Below, one piece after another: positions 24,417 to 31,944 of a stretch of 64,000 nucleotides of DNA. Source of the stretch: Chryseobacterium gallinarum (lineage in GTDB: Bacteria > Bacteroidota > Bacteroidia > Flavobacteriales > Weeksellaceae); the NCBI RefSeq assembly GCF_001021975.1, contig NZ_CP009928.1, forward strand, positions 310,001-374,000. Direction: 5' to 3'. Both the position numbers and the translations under genes were made by a program. Under the pieces are notes generated by a model. That model was given only the letters and a program-made list of their open reading frames with translations. It searched no databases and was not told the DNA's origin. The stretch's first letter is position 1; every line of letters begins with the position of its first letter.

Positions 24417-25466
24417 ATGAAAAACATAGCAGCATTAGCGCTAATCTCATCTATAGCTCTTGTATCTTGTAAAAAAGAAACCGCTAAAATAACAAAAGTA
24501 GATCCTAAAACCGGTAAAACAGTAACGGTGGAAGTGCCTGCCGACTCTGTAGCAAAAGTTGCGGAAAATCCGGCTATCAGAGATTCAGCTGGAATTATTA
24601 AGCAATCTTTCAAGCTTGAAAAAGGAAAAACATATCCTCTTACAACCTACCAGAGGGATGTAAAAACGATGACGGATCCTCAGGGAAAATCCATCACCGC
24701 AACCAGCGAATCTACAGACGAGATGAACTTTACCGTTGATGATATCAAAGGAAATGTATATGACATGACCCTTAACCTCGTAGCGAAAAGAAGCTCTCAG
24801 TCTGCTCAGGGGAAAACCATTGTGGTAGATACCAAATTGCCTGTCCCGAAGGAAGATGAGCTTAAAATGATCTGGAACGTCAACAGGGCCCTTACCGGAA
24901 ATAAACTGGCCATGAAAATGGATACAAAAGGAAATGTCCTTTCTATCACAGGTTTCGATGCGGTTTACACCAAAGTTTCCAACGCTGTAGGGACTATTAT
25001 TAAAGATGCCAACGAGAAAGCCAGTGTAGTGGCAAGCCTTAAAGAATCTTTTAATGAAAAGGTATTGAAAGATCAGTTCAATAAAAATTTAACCATTATT
25101 CCTAAAAAAGGAGTAAAAGTAGGTGAAAAATGGACGACTTCCGAAAATGCCGATCCAAGCGGAAGTGTAAAAGTAACTTCAAACTATGTATTAAAAAGCT
25201 TAGGTAACGGAACTGCAGAAATCGGCGTAACGGGAGGAATCCCTAAGAAAACTGAAAAGAAAGCCCAGGGACCTATCACTCATAGCCTGAGCAGTGAACT
25301 TGTTCAGAACGGAACCATTAAATTTGATGAAAATACGGGATGGATTACCAACCAAAATATCAATGTAAAAACAACGCAGATTGAAACCATTTCAGACGGG
25401 AAACAGTCCCAGTCTATGAAAAGTGTTTCAAACTCTTCAGTGATGGTAAATCCTTCTGCAAAATAA
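24417..25466 (+). CDS. Lipoprotein, DUF6263-like
   Basis: A 349-residue predicted lipoprotein with lipobox IALVSC (Cys18), followed by Lys-rich residues typical of surface or periplasmic lipoproteins in this phylum. The mature part is beta-rich, with VPKEDELKMIWNVNRALTGN and KGVKVGEKWTTSE, a pattern I associate with the DUF6263 family common in Chryseobacterium. No function is known. Genes for a DUF4834-type protein and YfhO follow but are separated by a repeat. Confidence 0.75.
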   Translation: MKNIAALALISSIALVSCKKETAKITKVDPKTGKTVTVEVPADSVAKVAENPAIRDSAGIIKQSFKLEKGKTYPLTTYQRDVKTMTDPQGKSITATSESTDEMNFTVDDIKGNVYDMTLNLVAKRSSQSAQGKTIVVDTKLPVPKEDELKMIWNVNRALTGNKLAMKMDTKGNVLSITGFDAVYTKVSNAVGTIIKDANEKASVVASLKESFNEKVLKDQFNKNLTIIPKKGVKVGEKWTTSENADPSGSVKVTSNYVLKSLGNGTAEIGVTGGIPKKTEKKAQGPITHSLSSELVQNGTIKFDENTGWITNQNINVKTTQIETISDGKQSQSMKSVSNSSVMVNPSAK

Positions 25467-25484
25467 TTGAGACAATTTGAATGA

Positions 25485-25560
25485 GAAAGGTTTAAAGGCT
25501 GAGGGCTGAGAAAAATTAAAAAATCTCCAACTTTAAACCTTAATCTTTCAACTTTAAATT
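25485..25560. repeat. Inverted intergenic repeat, copy 2
   Basis: AAGGTTTAAAG (25487-25497) and CTTTAAACCTT (25531-25541) are perfect 11-bp inverted repeats around a purine-rich GGCTGAGGGCTGAG centre. A direct variant (CTTTCAACTTTAAATTTT) follows. It could fold as a hairpin in either transcript. Confidence 0.55.
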
Positions 25561-25568
25561 TTAACATT

Positions 25569-25802
25569 ATGAAGTACATTCTTGAGTTAATACTCACTGC
25601 GATTATTCTATTCTTTGTCTGGAATATTCTGAAAAGGATTTTCTTCAAGACTTTTTACAGTTACCGGTTCAACAATCATAACAACCAGAATAACGGGCAT
25701 CAGGATATCCATAACTCAAATAAGAATAAGAAGCAAAGCCTTAATTGGGATGCGGAGACCGTAGACTATGAGGAGGTGAAAGAGAGTAATGACAAAAGGT
25801 AA
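25569..25802 (+). CDS. Small single-helix membrane protein (DUF4834-like)
   Basis: A 77-residue protein: one transmembrane helix (residues about 4-21, ILELILTAIILFFVWNIL), a basic aromatic patch, an Asn/His-rich linker (NNHNNQNNGHQ) and an acidic tail with VDYEEVKE. The layout fits the DUF4834 family found beside yfhO in flavobacteria. The YfhO gene starts 31 bases downstream and is probably co-transcribed. The function is unknown. Confidence 0.78.
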   Translation: MKYILELILTAIILFFVWNILKRIFFKTFYSYRFNNHNNQNNGHQDIHNSNKNKKQSLNWDAETVDYEEVKESNDKR

Positions 25803-25833
25803 AATTTCCAAGAAATAAAAGATAATAACCAGC

Positions 25834-28365
25834 ATGGCGAAAAATAAAAACATAATTTATATTGCAATTTCATTAGTTGTATTTATAGTTTTGGCATTTT
25901 TATATTCCACCCCTGTATTTACAGGAAAACAGCTTTTCCAGCATGATATCGTGCAGTACAGAGGAGGAGCAAAAGAATTGCTCGATTATAGAGCTAATAC
26001 CGGTAACGAAACCTATTGGAGTGATTCCATGTTTGGAGGAATGCCTACTTACCAGATGGGAAGCCAGTTTAAAGGCGATATCATCAAAAAAATCGACAGC
26101 AATCTCAATTTCCTGCCAAGGCCGGTTAATTATCTATTCCTGCTTTTTGCAGGTTTTTTCCTTTTAGGAATGGTTGTAGTCCGAAACTGGAAGTATGCTT
26201 TATTAGGAGCTACGTTCTTCGGTCTTTCCACGTATTTTTATATTATTATTGCAGCAGGGCACAATGGTAAAGTCAATACCATTGAATACTTTGCCCCCTT
26301 ATTAGCCGGTATTTTACTGGTTTATATCCGGAAACAATATATCTGGGGATTCATTGTAACTACCCTTTTCATGGGTCTTCAGATTGCCGCCAATCACCCT
26401 CAGATGACGTATTACCTGTTTATTGCTTTAGGATTTCTATTCCTTTCTGAACTGATCAGGGCGATACAGAAAAAAACGTCGATGAGACATTTTCTGATTT
26501 CCTCGGGAATTGTTGCTGCTTCATGCATCATAGGAGTGGGAATGAATTCTCAAAGAATTATGGCCAATTCCGAATATGTAAAAGAGACGGTCCGTGGGAA
26601 ACAGATTTTAACGAATGACAGCCATACCTCCGGGAAATCCGGAATGGATAAAGAAAGTATGCTGTTGTGGAGTTATGGAAAACTGGAAACCCTAAACCTG
26701 TTTATCCCAAGATTGATGGGAGGAGGAAGCCAGGAGCCGGAAGGAAAGGAAATGATGAACAGGGTGCAGGAACTCGTTCAGGAAAATGTAGGCTCACAAG
26801 CTGAAATGGACAGGATCTCCAAAGGATTCAGTGCCATGACCTACTGGGGAGACCAGCCGGGAACCTCAGGACCCGCCTATCAGGGAGCGATTGTATGCTT
26901 CCTTGCTGTACTAGGATTCTTCTTTGCCTACAAAAAGTACCGTTACTGGATTCTCGGGGCTTCAATATTAACTATTTTACTGGCCTGGGGAAGCAACTTT
27001 ATGCCGTTATCGGACTTCTTTATTGATTACGTACCGTTTTACAATAAATTCAGAGCTCCTTCTTCTATTTTAGTGGTAGTGGAATTATTATTTCCTTTGA
27101 TTGCCATTCTGGGCTTATACAATTTCTTTACGGATGAAAAATTAACAGAGGAATACAAACAAAAAATACTCACTTACGTAAGTGCCGGAACATTAGGGAT
27201 ATTAATAATCCTTTTAATCTTCGGAAAATCACTGCTGGGATTTGCTACTGACAATGAAAAGACCTATTTTCCTCCTTTCCTGCTCGATTATCTTGTAGAT
27301 GAAAGGTATAAACTTTTCAGAACAGATGCGATAAAGGCTTTCTTATACGTTGCCATTGCGGCGGCGGCCCTATTCTTAAGTTTAAAGAAAAAACTAAGTC
27401 AGAATGTTGTGCTGATCATTATTGGAATGGTAAGCTTATTTGACTTATGGACGGTAAACAGACGTTATCTGAACGATGAAAATTATGTTGACAAAATCTT
27501 TGCTGAAAATCCCTTCCAGACGGAAAGTTCAGATCTTCTGGTTGAAAAAGTCCAGGCTAATCCTGCTCTTTCATCAGTATTATCGGATGTAAATGTCAAC
27601 AAAACATTGGAAACCATTGCTGAAAAAGATAAAACACATTACCGGATTTTCAATAACATTCTGGGAACATTCAGTGAGACCAATACTTCTTACTTCAAAT
27701 CTTCAATCGGAGGATATCATGCGGTGAAACTGAGAAGATATGATGATGTGATCAACGAATATTTCCAGGTAATGGATTCTGTAAAAGTTCCTAACATCCT
27801 TAATCTTTTGAATGCCAAATATTGGGTAGTAGGCGGACCTGAACAACCCCAGGCTGTTCCGAATCCAAAAGCCAACGGGAACGCATGGTTTGTAAGCGAC
27901 CTGAAATTTGTCAATACTCCTAATGAAGAAATAAAATCCATTGGAATAATAAACAGTAAGAAAACTGCTGTTATTGCCTCCTCGGATAAGTCTTATTTTG
28001 ACAATAAACCGGTTCAGGCAGATTCTACAGCATTTATCAACCTTACCCGGTATCAGCCTAATGAATTAGAATTTAAATCCCAGTCTAAGACTCCTCAACT
28101 GGCGGTATTCTCTGAAATTTATTATCCTCACGGATGGAAAGTACTGGTAGACGAAAAAGAAGTTCCTTATATCAAAGCGGATTACCTGCTTCGTGCTGTA
28201 CACGTTCCGGCAGGAAACCATCATATCAGAATGATATTTGAACCTGAAGTAATTGAAAAAGGAAAGTGGATTTCCCTTTTAAGCTTCGGATTATTCATTG
28301 CACTGGCCGCTTTGGGAATCTTCTGGATGAACAGGAAAAAGAAAAAGGAAACATTAGCAGAATAA
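25834..28365 (+). CDS. YfhO family membrane protein (GT-C type)
   Basis: An 843-residue polytopic membrane protein with about 12 helices in the first 520 residues and one at the C-terminus (about 805-825), with a soluble domain between. The first periplasmic loop contains the acidic GKQLFQHDIVQYRGGAKEL motif expected for a GT-C catalytic site, and GGHNGKVNTIEYFAPLL-like residues follow. YfhO in Bacillus glycosylates lipoteichoic acid using a lipid-linked sugar. The downstream glycosyltransferase gene supports an envelope glycan role, but the acceptor here is unknown. Confidence 0.88.
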   Translation: MAKNKNIIYIAISLVVFIVLAFLYSTPVFTGKQLFQHDIVQYRGGAKELLDYRANTGNETYWSDSMFGGMPTYQMGSQFKGDIIKKIDSNLNFLPRPVNYLFLLFAGFFLLGMVVVRNWKYALLGATFFGLSTYFYIIIAAGHNGKVNTIEYFAPLLAGILLVYIRKQYIWGFIVTTLFMGLQIAANHPQMTYYLFIALGFLFLSELIRAIQKKTSMRHFLISSGIVAASCIIGVGMNSQRIMANSEYVKETVRGKQILTNDSHTSGKSGMDKESMLLWSYGKLETLNLFIPRLMGGGSQEPEGKEMMNRVQELVQENVGSQAEMDRISKGFSAMTYWGDQPGTSGPAYQGAIVCFLAVLGFFFAYKKYRYWILGASILTILLAWGSNFMPLSDFFIDYVPFYNKFRAPSSILVVVELLFPLIAILGLYNFFTDEKLTEEYKQKILTYVSAGTLGILIILLIFGKSLLGFATDNEKTYFPPFLLDYLVDERYKLFRTDAIKAFLYVAIAAAALFLSLKKKLSQNVVLIIIGMVSLFDLWTVNRRYLNDENYVDKIFAENPFQTESSDLLVEKVQANPALSSVLSDVNVNKTLETIAEKDKTHYRIFNNILGTFSETNTSYFKSSIGGYHAVKLRRYDDVINEYFQVMDSVKVPNILNLLNAKYWVVGGPEQPQAVPNPKANGNAWFVSDLKFVNTPNEEIKSIGIINSKKTAVIASSDKSYFDNKPVQADSTAFINLTRYQPNELEFKSQSKTPQLAVFSEIYYPHGWKVLVDEKEVPYIKADYLLRAVHVPAGNHHIRMIFEPEVIEKGKWISLLSFGLFIALAALGIFWMNRKKKKETLAE

Positions 28366-28419
28366 AAAGTTTAATCCAATATTGCAGCATGTCATTCAAA
28401 ATGACAGATGACTCAGAAA

Positions 28420-29730
28420 ATGGAACAGAAGAAAATATTAATTATCACCTATTACTGGCCTCCTGCGGGAGGCCCTGGTGTTCAAAGATGGCTGAAGTTT
28501 GCCAAATATCTGCCTGATTTTGGATGGAAGCCTGTTATTTACACTCCGGAAAATCCGAACTATCCGTTGCTGGACGAAAGTTTAATGAAGGACATTCCCG
28601 GGAATATAGAAATAGTAAGGACCAAAATATGGGAACCTTATCAGCTTGCTGAAAAACTGAACAAGAGCAATAAAAAATTTAAGGCAGGACAATTTGACGT
28701 AGGCAAAAATCAAAGCTGGAAATCCAGGTTATCCATTTGGGTAAGGGGGAACTTTTTCATTCCTGATGCCCGGGTTTTCTGGGTAAAACCTTCTATCCGT
28801 TTTTTAGAAAAATACCTGAAAGAAAACAAAATAGACGTTGTTGTCACTTCAGGTCCACCACATTCATTACATTTGATCGGGCTGGGACTGAAAAACAAAC
28901 TTCCAGGCCTGAAATGGATTGCAGATTTTCGGGATCCATGGACGGAGATTTCTTATTATAAGCATTTAAAATTAACGAAAGGCTCTGATAAAAAACACAG
29001 ACAGCTCGAAAGCACAGTATTTAAAAATGCAGATATCACTTTAGCCACAAGCTATACCGATGCAGAAAACTTCCGGAAAGCAGGAGCTAATGCAGTTTGT
29101 ATCACCAACGGCTTTGATGAAAGTGATGCTGGTGAAAAGGCGGCCAGAAAAGATGAAGCTGTAAGTTTGAAGAGTCATCCGGAGGCTTTTACTTTAAGTT
29201 ATATTGGCGTACTGGAGCAGCTCCGGAACCCGGAAAATCTTTGGAAAGTTCTTGATGAAATGGTAAAAGAGAATGAAGAGTTTGCTGCTCAGTTCAAATT
29301 AAAATTTGCGGGAAGAATTGATGATAAGATCCTGAGCTCTATTGAAAATTCAGGGTTGAGAGATCATATTCTGAACCTCGGATATCTTTCACACGGCAAA
29401 GCTGTTGAAGAAATGCAGAATTCGGATATGCTGCTGATCACCAACTTCCCTAATGAGTCTTCAAAAGGGATTATTCCCGGGAAAATATTTGAATACCTCG
29501 TTTCGGGAAAACAAATTTTATCATTTGGGCCTGATCAGGCAGATGTTGCCAAAATTCTGGAGGAAACCAATGCCGGTAAACATTTCAGCTACAATGATAC
29601 GGAATCGGTTAAAAAATTTATCCTGGAAAAATTTGAACTTTGGAAAAACGGTGATCTTTCTGAAAAAACTCAACATATCGAACAGTTTTCAAGAAAAAAT
29701 CTAACAAAGCAGCTAAGTAACATTTTATAA
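28420..29730 (+). CDS. GT-B fold glycosyltransferase
   Basis: A 436-residue cytosolic glycosyltransferase resembling family GT4. The N-terminal Rossmann motif is ILIITYYWPPAGGPGVQRWLKFA; the C-terminal domain has IKYIG-like LSYIGVLEQLRNPENLW and the nucleotide-sugar-binding Glu region PNESSKGIIPGKIFEYLVSGKQIL near residues 345-368 (E/GKIFEYL). It probably adds a sugar to a glycolipid or polysaccharide; YfhO upstream suggests a common envelope pathway. ATG at 28408 would add four residues; 28420 fits the family start better. Confidence 0.85.
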   Translation: MEQKKILIITYYWPPAGGPGVQRWLKFAKYLPDFGWKPVIYTPENPNYPLLDESLMKDIPGNIEIVRTKIWEPYQLAEKLNKSNKKFKAGQFDVGKNQSWKSRLSIWVRGNFFIPDARVFWVKPSIRFLEKYLKENKIDVVVTSGPPHSLHLIGLGLKNKLPGLKWIADFRDPWTEISYYKHLKLTKGSDKKHRQLESTVFKNADITLATSYTDAENFRKAGANAVCITNGFDESDAGEKAARKDEAVSLKSHPEAFTLSYIGVLEQLRNPENLWKVLDEMVKENEEFAAQFKLKFAGRIDDKILSSIENSGLRDHILNLGYLSHGKAVEEMQNSDMLLITNFPNESSKGIIPGKIFEYLVSGKQILSFGPDQADVAKILEETNAGKHFSYNDTESVKKFILEKFELWKNGDLSEKTQHIEQFSRKNLTKQLSNIL

Positions 29731-29732
29731 GA

Positions 29733-29845
29733 AAGGAAGTTGGAAGCTGGAGGCAGAAGATATGAACTACGAAAAATAATTGTAATTGAGAACTACAAAT
29801 GTTTTCTAGCATTGAAAATTCTTCCAGCTTCCCACACTCAGCTTT
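29733..29845. repeat. Inverted intergenic repeat, copy 3
   Basis: GGAAGCTGGA (29742-29751) and TCCAGCTTCC (29823-29832) are perfect 10-bp inverted repeats with a 71-nt centre. The arms continue as purine-rich and pyrimidine-rich stretches respectively. It lies between convergent genes and looks like a MITE- or REP-type element. Confidence 0.55.
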
Positions 29846-29851
29846 CAGCTT

Positions 29852-30493
29852 TTATATTGTCCACTGATCATTCACCACTGCAATCAGGTAATATTTCCCG
29901 TGGAACTCTTCAAATACAAGCCGTAATGCTTTCCAGTCCATATCACCATATTTTTCCGTTCCTTTGATATAATTTTCTGTAAAGTCTGCTTTAGGATATA
30001 TTTCCTTTAAATTATTCAGGGAATTACCTTTTCCTATAAATTTATTCACAGAATATTGGGATTGGGTATAATCTTTAGAGAAAACCCACTTTGCCAGGTA
30101 ATCGTTAATCGTTGCCTTATATGCGTCACCGGAGCCATCCTGAGAGCCCCAGGTAAATAAGGTTTTAGCAGGCTGGTATTTTTCAAAATCTGCTTTTGAA
30201 AAATTTTTATCTTCTTTGGGAGCTATAAAAGCATACATCGAAAACCGGACTCCTTTTTCCGGATGGATAAAAGAAGCGAAAGTTTTATAATCTTTATTCT
30301 TTAAAGCCTGTAACACCTCATCATTGGCTTTCTTCAAGGATTCTTCCTTATTTACTTTATTCTGTGTGACATTGGTACTGTCTGTACCAGCCTGAACTGT
30401 AGAATCAACTGTTTGAACGGCAGGTTTTGTTTCACTTTTTTTACAGGCTGCAAGCGTCCCGAGGATTAACATTGAAATAAGTAATTTTTTCAT
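29852..30493 (-). CDS. Lipoprotein of unknown function
   Basis: A 213-residue predicted lipoprotein with signal MKKLLISMLILGTLAACKK and lipidated Cys17. A low-complexity Thr/Val/Gln linker follows, then a compact domain containing EVLQALKNKDYKTFASFIHP and a C-terminal LRLVFEEFHGKYYLIAVVNDQWTI, the shape of small NTF2-like or DUF lipoproteins. The open frame continues 53 codons upstream, but the lipoprotein signal fixes the ATG at 30493. No function is assigned. Confidence 0.78.
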   Translation of the reverse strand: MKKLLISMLILGTLAACKKSETKPAVQTVDSTVQAGTDSTNVTQNKVNKEESLKKANDEVLQALKNKDYKTFASFIHPEKGVRFSMYAFIAPKEDKNFSKADFEKYQPAKTLFTWGSQDGSGDAYKATINDYLAKWVFSKDYTQSQYSVNKFIGKGNSLNNLKEIYPKADFTENYIKGTEKYGDMDWKALRLVFEEFHGKYYLIAVVNDQWTI

Positions 30494-30681
30494 AATTAAT
30501 TTTTGTAATGGGTCAAAAAACACCAAAACTGATGCCATAGCATTTGGAAACCTACAAGGAAATAAGGTGCAAGGATCATATTCTTTATCCAACCTCAATT
30601 TGTTGTTTATTCCTGGATTTTTGTTCTCTGTTTTTCCTATCCGGCCTACCATACATACAAATTACATCGTACCTTTGTTTT

Positions 30682-31650
30682 ATGGAAATATTGGATATTC
30701 TCATCATAGGAGCAGGACCGATCGGATTAAACTGTGCTATTGAGGCTCAAAAAAATAACCTCAGCTATATCATCATTGAAAAGGGAACTATTGTCAATTC
30801 CCTATACAACTACCCTTTATATATGAGGTTCTTCTCAACGGCGGACAAACTGGAAATTGACGGAATTCCTTTTATCTCTACAGCACCTAAACCTGGCAGA
30901 CAGGAAGCTTTGGAATACTATCAGGGTATTGCCCGGCAAAAAGAATTAAATATTCGCCTGTATGAAAAAGTGCTGGGTGTTTCAAAAAAAGATAACTTGT
31001 TTACTGTTGGTACTACAAAAGCTCAGTACCGGGCCAGAAATGTAATCATAGCCACCGGTTTTTACGACATTCCCAACCTGATGAATATACCCGGTGAAAA
31101 TCTTTCCAAAGTAAAGCATTATTATACGGAACCTTATCCTTATGCCAGGCAAAAAGTTGTCGTAATAGGTGCAAGCAATTCTGCGGTGGATGCAGCCCTC
31201 GAAACATATAGAAAAGGTGCGGAAGTAACAATGATCATCCGGCATTCGGAAATTTCAAAAAGTGTTAAATATTGGGTAAAGCCGGACATAGAAAACCGGA
31301 TTGCAGAAGGAAGCATTATCGCCCATTTCAACTCGGATATGATTGAAATAAAAGAAAACACAGTGGTTTTTAAAGATCAGAATCATGAGATTCACGAGAT
31401 TGACAATGATTTTGTATTGGCCATGACAGGGTATCTTCCTGATTTTGAATTTCTGAAAAATTCGGGAATTGAACTGCAGGGTGACGGGCTTAATCCATTT
31501 TACAATCCTGAAACTATGGAAACCAATATCTCTAATCTTTATCTTGCAGGAGTGGTATGTGGAGGAAAAGACACCCATCTCTGGTTTATAGAAAACTCCA
31601 GAATTCATGCAAAAATGATTATTAACAATATTCTTCTCAATAAAAAATAA
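30682..31650 (+). CDS. ypdA: YpdA family flavoprotein (bacillithiol disulfide reductase type)
   Basis: A 322-residue two-dinucleotide-binding flavoprotein. The FAD motif is IIGAGPIGLNCAIEA at residues 7-21; the NADPH motif is VVIGASNSAVDAALE near 155-169; ATGFYD near 118 and a C-terminal YLAGVVCGG near 282 complete the fold. There is no CxxC redox pair, as in YpdA, which reduces bacillithiol disulfide. Flavobacteria carry bacillithiol, so this role is plausible. An upstream extension to 30544 was rejected because the protein proper begins MEILDILIIGAG. A TACCTTTG box ends only four bases before the ATG, suggesting a very short leader. Confidence 0.88.
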   Translation: MEILDILIIGAGPIGLNCAIEAQKNNLSYIIIEKGTIVNSLYNYPLYMRFFSTADKLEIDGIPFISTAPKPGRQEALEYYQGIARQKELNIRLYEKVLGVSKKDNLFTVGTTKAQYRARNVIIATGFYDIPNLMNIPGENLSKVKHYYTEPYPYARQKVVVIGASNSAVDAALETYRKGAEVTMIIRHSEISKSVKYWVKPDIENRIAEGSIIAHFNSDMIEIKENTVVFKDQNHEIHEIDNDFVLAMTGYLPDFEFLKNSGIELQGDGLNPFYNPETMETNISNLYLAGVVCGGKDTHLWFIENSRIHAKMIINNILLNKK

Positions 31651-31718
31651 GCTTTTTTCTGATCGTTTTTATCTCTTCTATTTCCAATACAGGAAGAGGA
31701 GCTATTACCATAAGCAAT

Positions 31719-31750
31719 TAAACAGTCTACATAAGGCTGTTTATTTTTTT
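31719..31750 (+). terminator. Terminator after ypdA
   Basis: TAAACAGTC (31719-31727) pairs with GGCTGTTTA (31735-31743), nine pairs with one wobble, followed by seven T. The rest of the gap to 31945 is AT-rich upstream DNA in which I see no clear promoter. Confidence 0.7.
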
Positions 31751-31944
31751 AGCCATTAAATATCATTTATAAGAAAAATTAAAACTTAAAAAAAACTTAA
31801 CCATGTGTTTTTAAATCTAATTTATCAAGACGCCAAAAAATAGAAATAAAACATTAACAATCAACTATTTAACATAAAAAAATATATTTCATAGGTAAGA
31901 GATATTTTTTTACTTTTAACAAAAAAACACTAAAGATCAAAAAC

